A stretch of DNA of 37,509 nucleotides, taken from contig JAFLVA010000014.1 in the NCBI GenBank assembly GCA_022508525.1, positions 1 through 37,509 of the forward strand, written 5' to 3'. Shown in pieces: positions 7,614-16,027 of the stretch; the stretch's first letter is position 1; every line of letters starts with the position of its first letter. Below the pieces are notes generated by a model. It ran no database searches. It was not told the origin of the DNA and saw only the letters and a program-made list of their open reading frames with translations. The translations under genes and the position numbers were made by a program. The DNA comes from Erysipelotrichales bacterium. GTDB taxonomy: Bacteria; Bacillota_I; Bacilli_A; RFN20; CAG-826.

Positions 7614-7955
7614 ATGCAATATGAAGTAGTGTTCTGTATTGTAAATAATGGCTTTAGCGAAGCTGTTATGGATGCAGCAAAAAGTTATGGTGCACGTGGT
7701 GGAACAGTTTTACGTGCTCGTGGAACTGCAAGCAAAGAAGCAGAAAAAATATTTAATATTTCTATACAAGCAGAAAAAGAAATTGTTATGATTATTATTC
7801 CTTCTGAAATTAAAGAAAATATTTTACATGCACTATACAAACAAGTTGGTTTAGATACACCTGGACAAGGTATTGCGTTCTGTCTACCTGTTGATGATGT
7901 AATTGGCTTAACACCTATAAAGGAGAATAAAACAAATGGAAAAGATAATTCTTGA
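7614..7955 (+). CDS. PII-like nitrogen-regulatory family protein, second copy
   Basis: A protein of 113 residues with a recognisable PII signature: VFCIVNNGFSEAVMDAAKSY, then GARGGTVLRARGT, which corresponds to the PII T-loop base and nucleotide-binding segment, and a late GQGIAFCLPVDDVIG. Classical uridylylation-site features are not evident. It starts one base after the first PII-like gene, with GGAGG upstream, and its last 20 bases overlap the nucleoside hydrolase gene, so all are one operon. It probably binds adenine nucleotides and adjusts the DUF1538 protein. The ligand is not shown by the sequence. Confidence 0.7.
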   Translation: MQYEVVFCIVNNGFSEAVMDAAKSYGARGGTVLRARGTASKEAEKIFNISIQAEKEIVMIIIPSEIKENILHALYKQVGLDTPGQGIAFCLPVDDVIGLTPIKENKTNGKDNS

Positions 7956-8868
7956 TTGTGATCCTGGACATGATGACGCTGTTGCTATTATGTTGGCAGG
8001 GAAAAACGAATCAATTAACCTTTTAGGTATTACTGTATCTTCAGGAAATCAAAGTATTGAAAAAACTACATTAAATGCTCTAAATATATGCCAATATCTT
8101 GATATTGATGTTCCTGTGGCTAAAGGTTGTTCGCATCCAATAATTAGAGAAGTGGAAGTATGCGAAGCGATACATGGAGAATCTGGATTAGATGGCTTTG
8201 AATTTCCTTGTCTTAAAAAAGAATTAGATTCTCGCCATGCTGTTCAATTTATAATTGACACACTTTTAAACGAAAAAGACAAAGTCACAATAGTAGTAAC
8301 AGGACCATTGACTAATCTAGCTATGGCCTTGCGCTTAGAACCAAAAATAATAGAAAAAATTAAACGAGTTGTTCTAATGGGTGGATCATATCAAATGGGT
8401 AACGTAACACCGGCAAGTGAATTTAATGTATTATGTGATCCTGAAGCTGCTCATATAGTTCTTAGTTCTAATCTAGCAATTTATATGATTACTTTAGATG
8501 TGACACGTAAAGTATTGTGCTACGACAAAATAGTTGAAAGAATGAAAAAAATAAATAATAAAGCTAGTGATTTGTTTGTTGCATTGATGAAAGTATTCAA
8601 CGAAAATCAACATAAGGTTTTTGGATATTTAGGTGCGCCACTTCATGATCCTGTAACAATAGCATTGATAATTGATGAAAGTTTAGTGCAATTTAAGCAC
8701 ACTAATACAGAAATTGATTTAAGCCATGGTAGCAGTTATGGAAGAACAAATTCTGATTTATTTGATTATTTAAAAAAAGAGAAAAATAGTTATGTATCAG
8801 TAGATATAGATGTCGAAAGATTTTGGGATATAGTGGAAACTAGCCTAAAAAAATATGAGGTAAAATAG
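7936..8868 (+). CDS. Inosine-uridine preferring nucleoside hydrolase family protein
   Basis: A cytoplasmic hydrolase of 310 residues that cleaves the N-glycosidic bond of ribonucleosides to ribose and base. The N-terminal Ca-binding motif DCDPGHDDA (residues 7-15) is intact. VTGPLTNLA and VLMGGSYQMGN follow in the usual order, and the active-site histidine segment GAPLHDPVTIA is present near 240. The length is typical of RihA/RihB/RihC. Specificity (purine or pyrimidine) cannot be settled. The start has AGGAG at 7921-7925 and lies inside the end of the PII-like gene. Its operon with PII-like proteins and a DUF1538 transporter raises the question of a nucleoside or base related substrate. Confidence 0.88.
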   Translation: MEKIILDCDPGHDDAVAIMLAGKNESINLLGITVSSGNQSIEKTTLNALNICQYLDIDVPVAKGCSHPIIREVEVCEAIHGESGLDGFEFPCLKKELDSRHAVQFIIDTLLNEKDKVTIVVTGPLTNLAMALRLEPKIIEKIKRVVLMGGSYQMGNVTPASEFNVLCDPEAAHIVLSSNLAIYMITLDVTRKVLCYDKIVERMKKINNKASDLFVALMKVFNENQHKVFGYLGAPLHDPVTIALIIDESLVQFKHTNTEIDLSHGSSYGRTNSDLFDYLKKEKNSYVSVDIDVERFWDIVETSLKKYEVK

Positions 8869-9432
8869 ATGAAAAAAAGAATAATCGCACTATTATCATT
8901 ATCAATTGTTGTGGGATTGGCCATTTTATTAGTTGGCATATTTGTCCATGCTACAGATATTGTATATGCAATTCTTATTTCTATGGGAATTATTACAATA
9001 ATCACAAATATTTTAAATATCGTATCAACAAAGGGCAAAAAAACATTTGAGCTAATTAATTCATTGATTGGAATTGTCCTAGGAATTTTAATAGTGGTAT
9101 TTCCATATAATTTTTTAAGTATTATCATCGCTATTTACTTTATAGTTATACCATTATTAAACATGTTTTATTTTAAAAATTTCATAACAGAACAGGATAT
9201 TATTAAATTAATATTTGGAATTCTCTTTTTTGTTTTTGCTCCATTTGTATTTGGGCTTGCTAATGCGGTTGTAAAAGTATTTTTAATTATAATTGGTACT
9301 ATAATAATTATTGGAGCCATAATTGGATTTATCATGCTATTTAAGTATCGTAATCTTTTTATCAAAGAAACAAAAAAGAATGAAAATGTTACGCATAAAG
9401 GAATAGATTTTGATTTTTCTGACAAAAAATAA
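8869..9432 (+). CDS. Small polytopic membrane protein, DUF308-like
   Basis: A protein of 187 residues with about six hydrophobic segments in short hairpins and a charged C-terminal tail (KETKKNENV...). The pattern of paired helices with short loops resembles the DUF308/HdeD family, but I do not see a decisive motif. The start codon directly follows the nucleoside hydrolase stop, so it is the last gene of the DUF1538 operon. Function is unknown. Confidence 0.5.
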   Translation: MKKRIIALLSLSIVVGLAILLVGIFVHATDIVYAILISMGIITIITNILNIVSTKGKKTFELINSLIGIVLGILIVVFPYNFLSIIIAIYFIVIPLLNMFYFKNFITEQDIIKLIFGILFFVFAPFVFGLANAVVKVFLIIIGTIIIIGAIIGFIMLFKYRNLFIKETKKNENVTHKGIDFDFSDKK

Positions 9433-9441
9433 TTAGTTAGC

Positions 9442-9479
9442 ATATTGTTCTTGAAACAATATAAAAAATGTATTACATT
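9442..9479 (+). promoter_or_regulatory. Palindrome and possible promoter before the ABC transporter
   Basis: ATATTGTT (9442-9449) and AACAATAT (9455-9462) form a perfect 8-base inverted repeat. It overlaps a potential -35 TTGAAA (9451-9456), which is 17 bases from TACATT (9474-9479). It could be an operator over the promoter, or a weak hairpin closing the upstream operon. No T-run follows. Confidence 0.35.
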
Positions 9480-9507
9480 TTTAGGTAAATGAAAGGAGTG
9501 TTTTACT

Positions 9508-12492
9508 ATGTTAACATTAAAAAATATTACTAAGGATTATTATCTTGGTAAGAAAAACACTAAAAATTATCAAATTGTTCATGCACTAAGAGATGTTTCA
9601 ATTAATTTCAGAAAGCATGAATTGGTTTCAATTTTAGGACAATCTGGATGTGGTAAGACAACTCTATTAAATATTATTGGTGGCCTTGATCAATATACTA
9701 GTGGAGATCTATTGATTAACAATATTTCTACAAAAGAATACATGGATCGTGATTGGGATAATTATCGTAACCATTCAATTGGTTTTATTTTTCAATCATA
9801 TAATTTGATTCCCCATCAAAGTGTTCTAGTTAATGTCGAGCTTGCTTTAACGCTTTCTGGTGTAAGTAGAGAAGAAAGAAAAAGACGTGCCATTGAGGCG
9901 TTAGAAAAGGTAGGACTGGGTGATAAAATTCACTCTAATCCTAATCAACTATCCGGCGGTCAAATGCAAAGAGTTGCAATTGCTCGTGCATTAGTCAATG
10001 ATCCTGAAATAATTCTTGCTGATGAGCCAACAGGTGCACTTGATTCAAAGACTAGTGTACAAATTATGGACATATTAAAAGAAATTTCTAGTGAAAAATT
10101 AATCATAATGGTCACGCATAATCCTGATTTAGCTAGAGAATATTCAACACGTATTATTGAACTATTCGACGGTAAAGTAATGTCAGATTCAAGACCATAT
10201 GAGCCAATTGATTGTTCGAATATTGAAAATATACTTGATCCGAATAAAAAGAACTTGCCAGATGGTAAATTAACAAATTTAATCAAACCTGATATGCTCT
10301 TAGAAGATGTTGTAGATATTTTAGGAAAACCTCAAAGAGTTGTAAAAGAAAACGATTTAGAAAAGGTTGAATTCGACTTGGCAGATGGTAAGAAATTGGT
10401 GATGTTTATAGGCAATAAAGTTAAACCAAACAAAAAAGTTGGAAAGAAGAAGACAAGAATGTCTTTCTTTACGGCGTTATCTCTTTCCATTAAAAATTTA
10501 CTTACAAAAAAAGCTCGAACAGCTTTAGTCTCTTTTGCAGGATCAATTGGTATTATTGGAATTGCACTGGTCTTATCTATGTCGAGTGGTTTTCAAAATT
10601 ATATTAACAAGATACAAGAAGAAACATTATCTACATATCCTATTAGCATTAATTCTCGAAATAGTGATATGTCTTCGCTATTAAATATGTTTGCAGAGCA
10701 AAGAGATTCTGATGTAAATCATGAATTTGATGCTGTATATTCTAATAACATATTCTCAAAAATAGTTCAATCAATTCAAGCATCAATCAAAAGTAACGAT
10801 CTAGCTACATTTAAGAAATTTTTAGAAACAGATGAAGAGGCAAAATCAATTATTGTCGATGGTAATATTGCTTATTCATATAATGTAGATTTGCAAATAT
10901 ACAAAGACGAAAATTCAACTGAGAAAGTAACTAACAATATTTTTGGAATGTCTAGTGGTTCTGATTCAATGATGATGGCCAACATGGATATTTGGTCACA
11001 AATGATTGATAATCGAGATCTTATTAATCGCCAATATGATGTCTTAGCTGGAGAAATGCCAACTAGTTATGATGAAATTGTTGTTATTCTTGATGATAAT
11101 AATGAAATTAATGATTTCGTTTTGTATGGATTAGGATTAATTAGTGAAGATGAATTTAATAATATTCGCGATAATCCAAATGTTAAACCAATTAAAATTA
11201 GCTACGAGACGATTTTAGAGCAAACATACATTATTTTACCAAGCGCATTCTATTATGAACTAGGGAATGATAATATTGCTCTTGATAAGAGAAGCAACGC
11301 AAACTATTTAAAAGAACAACTTTCTAGCAATAATGCTATAAAATTAAAAGTATCTGGCATTATTAAACCGAAAAGTGAAAATGTTGGTAAAGTTTTAAGT
11401 GGAGTCATTGGATATTCATCAGACTTAACACGTAATGTAATTTACAAAAATAATAATTCTCCAGTTGCAAGGTACCAAATGGAACATCCAGATATAAACG
11501 TTTTTACTGGACATAGATTTGAAGAAGATGAAACAATTTATACTCGCACAGATTTGATAAATTATTTTGCAAGTTTAATCAGTGATTCTGCAAATAATAT
11601 TTTCCAAAATAATTATGATTTTGCGCAATATATATATGATGGATTATGTCGTTGGGTTTTAATCAATTTCATTGAATCAAATGAACAATTTGAACAAGCA
11701 TTAATGTTATATTATATGACTTCTGATACAGGATTCTCAAGTTTTAAAGAGTTTGCAAGCTATTATAAATCTTTGCCTGTAGATTCAAGAGTCGATTTGC
11801 TTCGTGATAGTATTGATACAATACTCATAGGTTTTTATTCAAGTAATTTAGATGAAGTTAATGAACGAGCATCCTATGAAAATAATATTAATGAACTAGG
11901 AATTTGTGATGAAAATGTTCCAAGTCAAATTAATATCTATGCAACAGATTTTAAAAATAAAGAAGATATTGTTAGACTTATTGAAAAATACAATAAGCTT
12001 GCAGTTGATAATGGACACGAAGAAGAAAGTATTAGCTACACAGATTACGTTGGATTGCTTATGTCTAGTGTTTCTACAATTATTGATATCATTTCTACAG
12101 TATTAATTGTATTTGTTGGTATCTCGCTTGTTGTTTCTTCAATTATGATTGGGGTCATTACTTATATTTCTGTTCTAGAACGAATTAAAGAAATTGGTAT
12201 ATTAAGATCTATTGGTGCTTCTAAACAAGATATCAAGCGAGTATTTACAGCAGAAAGTGTTACAATTGGCTTCTTAGCAGGTGCGGTGGGAATATTAGTA
12301 ACATCACTGATATTAATTCCAGGAAATATTATTTTAAAATATCTAACAGATATTTCTCATCTAGCTAATTTACCAATTGTTGGTGCAATAATATTAATTT
12401 TGGTTTCAATCTTCATGACATTTGTTGCAGGTTTACTTCCTGCAAACTTGGCAAGTAAGAAAGATCCAGTTGTTGCTTTGAGAACAGAATAA
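9508..12492 (+). CDS. Fused ABC transporter ATPase and FtsX/MacB-type permease
   Basis: A membrane protein of 994 residues. The ATPase occupies 1-225, with Walker A GQSGCGKT (44-51), signature LSGGQMQRVAIARAL, Walker B IILADEPTGALD and the VTHNP switch. A soluble insert follows (about 235-310, containing LLEDVVDILGKPQRV). The permease has one membrane segment near 340-360, a very large extracellular region (about 365-840), and three C-terminal segments of FtsX type with ERIKEIGILRSIGAS and PANLASKKDPVVALR. This is the MacB/LolCDE/BceAB superfamily (mechanotransmission type), but with ATPase and permease reversed relative to separate-gene systems and only one permease. Likely roles are peptide, antibiotic or lipoprotein export or cell-wall related signalling. 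The substrate is unknown. It is monocistronic, with GGAG upstream and a terminator downstream. Confidence 0.85.
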   Translation: MLTLKNITKDYYLGKKNTKNYQIVHALRDVSINFRKHELVSILGQSGCGKTTLLNIIGGLDQYTSGDLLINNISTKEYMDRDWDNYRNHSIGFIFQSYNLIPHQSVLVNVELALTLSGVSREERKRRAIEALEKVGLGDKIHSNPNQLSGGQMQRVAIARALVNDPEIILADEPTGALDSKTSVQIMDILKEISSEKLIIMVTHNPDLAREYSTRIIELFDGKVMSDSRPYEPIDCSNIENILDPNKKNLPDGKLTNLIKPDMLLEDVVDILGKPQRVVKENDLEKVEFDLADGKKLVMFIGNKVKPNKKVGKKKTRMSFFTALSLSIKNLLTKKARTALVSFAGSIGIIGIALVLSMSSGFQNYINKIQEETLSTYPISINSRNSDMSSLLNMFAEQRDSDVNHEFDAVYSNNIFSKIVQSIQASIKSNDLATFKKFLETDEEAKSIIVDGNIAYSYNVDLQIYKDENSTEKVTNNIFGMSSGSDSMMMANMDIWSQMIDNRDLINRQYDVLAGEMPTSYDEIVVILDDNNEINDFVLYGLGLISEDEFNNIRDNPNVKPIKISYETILEQTYIILPSAFYYELGNDNIALDKRSNANYLKEQLSSNNAIKLKVSGIIKPKSENVGKVLSGVIGYSSDLTRNVIYKNNNSPVARYQMEHPDINVFTGHRFEEDETIYTRTDLINYFASLISDSANNIFQNNYDFAQYIYDGLCRWVLINFIESNEQFEQALMLYYMTSDTGFSSFKEFASYYKSLPVDSRVDLLRDSIDTILIGFYSSNLDEVNERASYENNINELGICDENVPSQINIYATDFKNKEDIVRLIEKYNKLAVDNGHEEESISYTDYVGLLMSSVSTIIDIISTVLIVFVGISLVVSSIMIGVITYISVLERIKEIGILRSIGASKQDIKRVFTAESVTIGFLAGAVGILVTSLILIPGNIILKYLTDISHLANLPIVGAIILILVSIFMTFVAGLLPANLASKKDPVVALRTE

Positions 12493-12495
12493 ACT

Positions 12496-12523
12496 AAAAA
12501 TGCATGTCATACATGCATTTTTT
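12496..12523. terminator. Bidirectional terminator between convergent genes
   Basis: A 12-base perfect stem AAAAATGCATGT (12496-12507) with ACATGCATTTTT (12511-12522), loop CAT. It ends in T-runs on either strand. The TGA stop of the minus-strand pseudouridine synthase lies at 12509-12507, in the stem edge and loop, so coding sequence and terminator overlap. Confidence 0.9.
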
Positions 12524-13346
12524 GTTTTAATATATTATTTTCTTTTTTAATGTTTAATAATTTCTTGCTTATCGGATGAACAAATATGAGATTATAGCAT
12601 TCAAGCTCTAAATCTTTGTTTTGGTCGTTGCCATACAATGAATCGCCGACAAGAGGATGTCCAATACTAGAAAAATGTACACGTATTTGATGGGTTCTTC
12701 CGGTTAATAAGTGTGCTTTAACAAGTGTGCAATTTTTGTCATAGCCGATTATTTCGTATTCAGTGACACTTTCTTTTCCATCGCTTGATATAATTCGTTT
12801 TTTCTTATCGTTAGGATCTTTTGAAATAGAAAGCTTTATACATCCATTTTCATTTATTATTCCCCGCACTTTTGCAACATAATATTTTTCAATATTTGTT
12901 TTCATCAAAAGATTATGGATATATTGATGTTTAGCGAAAATTACTAATCCTGATGTTTCATAATCAAGACGAGTAACGCAATGTATTTTAGACAAAATCT
13001 TATTTTTTAAGTAGTAATTTGCGACATCACTAGATAAATTATCATTATAGTGATTAATAGTAGGTATCGTAGCTTGATTTTTCCTTTTGCTTACAATAAG
13101 TAAATAATCATCTTCATATACAATATTTAAAGGGGAAGAAGAACAGCCATATGATTTATTTTCTTCTACGAGGTTAATAATCAAAACATCACCAATTTTA
13201 AGGTCAGTAGATGTTAATGGTTTATTATTAACTAAAATGTTTTCTTTATGACGATATAAATAATGGCTCAAATCATAGGAAAAACCAAAATCCATTAATG
13301 ATGAAATAAGATCATTATCTTTTTTTATACTGCAGACTACTTTCAT
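12507..13346 (-). CDS. RluA/RluD family pseudouridine synthase
   Basis: An RNA pseudouridine synthase of 279 residues. An S4-like N-terminal region (about 1-70, containing ILVNKPLTSTDLKIGDVL) precedes the catalytic domain. The catalytic motif is VTRLDYETSG with the active-site Asp in RLD. IVYEDDYLLIVSK and LLTGRTHQIRVHFSSIGHPLVGDSLYG are further RluA-family marks. The target (23S rRNA or tRNA) cannot be assigned. Its ATG overlaps the glmU stop by four bases (ATGA), so it is the last gene of the glmS-glmM-glmU operon. Functional linkage to UDP-GlcNAc synthesis is not implied. Confidence 0.88.
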   Translation of the reverse strand: MKVVCSIKKDNDLISSLMDFGFSYDLSHYLYRHKENILVNNKPLTSTDLKIGDVLIINLVEENKSYGCSSSPLNIVYEDDYLLIVSKRKNQATIPTINHYNDNLSSDVANYYLKNKILSKIHCVTRLDYETSGLVIFAKHQYIHNLLMKTNIEKYYVAKVRGIINENGCIKLSISKDPNDKKKRIISSDGKESVTEYEIIGYDKNCTLVKAHLLTGRTHQIRVHFSSIGHPLVGDSLYGNDQNKDLELECYNLIFVHPISKKLLNIKKENNILKQKMHV

Positions 13347-14707
13347 TTTTTACTTGTATATGGATATTTTCTAGCATAGTCTTCTTTAGTTACTTGACGA
13401 GTTCTAGCGATTGAGAATGCTTCATCAGGAATATCTTCAGTAATAGTAGATCCAGCAGCAATAAAAGCATTGTTACCTACTTTAATTGGTGCAATAAGGT
13501 TAGTGTTACATCCAATGAAAACATTATCACCAACAGTGGTTCTATGTTTATACTTTCCATCATAATTGACAGTTACACAGCCACAACCCCAGTTAACATT
13601 TTTACCACAATCTGTATCGCCTAAGTATGTAAGATGAGAAATTTTTGTTCCCTCAGCTACGATAGAATTTTTAATTTCGACAAAGTTTCCGATACGGCAA
13701 TTATTGTGAACTTCAGTGTGATTTCTTAAATGAGCGAATGGACCGACAGTTGTATTTTCTCCAACCTTTGAATCAGTTATAAGCGAATGTCTAATTTGTG
13801 CACCAGAAAAAATTTCAGAATTGTGCACTTCAGAATCAGGTCCAACAACTGCACCAGTATGAATAATAGATTTACCAGTTATAAATGTATTAGGATAAAT
13901 TGTTACTCCGGATTCAATAATAACTTCAGAAGAAATAGTTACAGTTTCTGGAGAAATAATATTAACACCATTCATCAAATGCTTTCTATTTGTGAATATT
14001 TTAATTTTGCTCTCAACTTTCGAAAGTGTATAGAAGTCATTTATATCTGAATATGAATCAGAGTTGTTAGAAGTATAAGTATAAACATCTAAACCGATTT
14101 TCTTTGCTATTTCAATAATAGTATTTAAATGGCATTTTCCCTGAGACATATAATTGAAAACGTGTTTTAAAGCTGCATTTTTAACTAGATAGATTCCAGT
14201 GTTTATTTCTTTAATGCTCAGCTCCTCATCACTAGCATCAAATGCTTCTTGAATTCGGGCGATTTGTCCATCTTGACGAACAATTCTACCATAATTTGAT
14301 GCATCTTCCATGAAAGTTGTAATTACGCCTAAATCAGCGTCTTTACCCATAATTATATCCATGAATGATACTAATTCATCTTTATCTAAAAGTGGTACAT
14401 CACATGGCAAAATTAAAGTATAACCTTCATCATCTTTGATTTCACCAAGTGCTGATCTTACAGCATCACCGGTTCCTAAATGTTGTTCTTGAAATACATA
14501 TTTGACTGAATCTCCAAAAATTGTAGAGAATGTGTCTTTGCTACTTGGATTAATGACAAGTAAGATTTCGTTTATTATTTCTTGATCAACAGCATCATAT
14601 ACATATTGAGCCATAGGTTTTTTCATAAGCAAATGTGCACATTTTGGTACATTTACCTTCATGCGTTTTCCTTCGCCTGCTGCAAGTAAAATAGCGTAAT
14701 TTTTCAT
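13343..14707 (-). CDS. glmU: Bifunctional UDP-GlcNAc pyrophosphorylase / GlcN-1-P acetyltransferase GlmU
   Basis: This makes UDP-GlcNAc from glucosamine-1-phosphate, acetyl-CoA and UTP in the cytoplasm, for peptidoglycan and wall polymers. The N-terminal uridylyltransferase shows LAAGEGKRM and the PKCAHLLMKKPM loop. The C-terminal left-handed beta-helix shows hexapeptide repeats, GPFAHLR, EIKNS, HLTYLGD, NYDGKYKHRT and GCNTNLIAP. I choose ATG 14707 (454 residues) because GGAGG at 14717-14721 is 9 bases upstream. The in-frame ATG six codons earlier would overlap glmM and has no such site. One base separates it from glmM. Confidence 0.95.
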   Translation of the reverse strand: MKNYAILLAAGEGKRMKVNVPKCAHLLMKKPMAQYVYDAVDQEIINEILLVINPSSKDTFSTIFGDSVKYVFQEQHLGTGDAVRSALGEIKDDEGYTLILPCDVPLLDKDELVSFMDIIMGKDADLGVITTFMEDASNYGRIVRQDGQIARIQEAFDASDEELSIKEINTGIYLVKNAALKHVFNYMSQGKCHLNTIIEIAKKIGLDVYTYTSNNSDSYSDINDFYTLSKVESKIKIFTNRKHLMNGVNIISPETVTISSEVIIESGVTIYPNTFITGKSIIHTGAVVGPDSEVHNSEIFSGAQIRHSLITDSKVGENTTVGPFAHLRNHTEVHNNCRIGNFVEIKNSIVAEGTKISHLTYLGDTDCGKNVNWGCGCVTVNYDGKYKHRTTVGDNVFIGCNTNLIAPIKVGNNAFIAAGSTITEDIPDEAFSIARTRQVTKEDYARKYPYTSKK

Positions 14708-14708
14708 G

Positions 14709-16019
14709 TTATTTAACCTCCGCATCTAAATTTTGTACTAGATTTACAAAGTTATTAATTGTTGTTTCAACAAGTTCTTTTGATTTTGCACAGCAAGAAA
14801 TTCTTAGTAAATTTTCTGTTCCACTTGCACGTATTACAAGTTGAATCTCATCTTTGTATTTATCTAAAATTTCTTTTACTTTATTTTGTATTCTTTCATC
14901 TTTGGCAATATTTTTATCTTTTACTTTTAAGTTCACTAATTTATCAGGCCAAATTTCTAACTCATTTGTCAACTCTTTTAATGATTTATTTGTCTCGCTC
15001 ATAATATTTAATATTGCAATAGCAGATAACATTCCATCACCAGTTGATAGATGGTGCAATTGAATGATATGACCAGAATTTTCGCCACCTACAACATAGT
15101 TATTATTTTGCATTTCTAATAAAACATTACGATCTCCAACACTTGTTAAAGAGACATCAATACCATTTTTCTTTAAAGAAGAAATAATTCCTAAGTTTGA
15201 CATGATAGTTAGGACAACCTTGTTATTGGTCAACAAATTATTTTCTTTTAAATGCTTTGCAATAATGAAAATTAATTCATCACCACTATGAAGATTACCA
15301 TCGCTATCTACAGCAAGCATTCTATCTCCGTCTCCATCAAATGCAAATCCAATGTCAAGTTTATTATCTTTTACCATACTAGATATATTTTCAATATGAG
15401 TTGAACCAACATTAAAGTTGATATTTCGTCCATTTGGTAGATTAGCAGTAACTGTTAAGTTTTTACTAGAATGTTTGAATATTTCTTCGCCAATTAAAGA
15501 AGTGGCACCATTAGCAAGATCAAGACCTATTTTTAAATTACAAGGATTAATTTTTGAAACAAGGAAATCAATGTAATTTTTGACAAATGAAGTATCTTCA
15601 ATAATTTCGCCATTATTGTTATCAATTATCGAATCGTCATGAGTATCAATATATTCTTCAATACTTAATTCATCTTCATCTTTGATTTTAACTCCATCAA
15701 AAAATATTTTAATACCGTTATCTTGATAAGGGTTATGTGAAGCAGTAATCATTACACCAATACATTTATCTAAAATCGTATTATAGCAAAGACCAGGCGT
15801 AGGTATTACGCCAATATCTATAACTTTTTTTCCAACGCTTTTTGCTCCTAAAGCAATTGCATCAGCAAGCATGTGGTTTGATTCTCTGGTATCATAGCCA
15901 ATAAGAACTTTATTACAATCTAAAAGACAGAGGCTTTTACCAACTTTTTTAGCAAGAGATTCAGTTAAAGTGACATAAGCTTCGCCACGTATTCCATCAG
16001 TTCCAAAATATTTCATCAT
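14709..16019 (-). CDS. glmM: Phosphoglucosamine mutase GlmM
   Basis: This converts glucosamine-6-phosphate to glucosamine-1-phosphate. It has 436 residues against about 445-450 in the family. The N-terminus KYFGTDGIRG, the active-site serine loop TASHNP (Ser94), the metal loop DGDGDR and the phosphate-binding RASGTE near the end are all present. Two tandem ATG codons are possible starts (16019, 16016). AGGAG at 16025-16029 is 5 and 8 bases away, so the second may be used. The ribosome binding site overlaps the glmS stop codon. It is the second gene of the glm operon. Confidence 0.95.
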   Translation of the reverse strand: MMKYFGTDGIRGEAYVTLTESLAKKVGKSLCLLDCNKVLIGYDTRESNHMLADAIALGAKSVGKKVIDIGVIPTPGLCYNTILDKCIGVMITASHNPYQDNGIKIFFDGVKIKDEDELSIEEYIDTHDDSIIDNNNGEIIEDTSFVKNYIDFLVSKINPCNLKIGLDLANGATSLIGEEIFKHSSKNLTVTANLPNGRNINFNVGSTHIENISSMVKDNKLDIGFAFDGDGDRMLAVDSDGNLHSGDELIFIIAKHLKENNLLTNNKVVLTIMSNLGIISSLKKNGIDVSLTSVGDRNVLLEMQNNNYVVGGENSGHIIQLHHLSTGDGMLSAIAILNIMSETNKSLKELTNELEIWPDKLVNLKVKDKNIAKDERIQNKVKEILDKYKDEIQLVIRASGTENLLRISCCAKSKELVETTINNFVNLVQNLDAEVK

Positions 16020-16027
16020 TGTATCTC

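Noticed and set aside
13787-15063. Plus-strand open frames inside glmU and glmM
   Set aside because: They are shadows of strongly conserved minus-strand genes.
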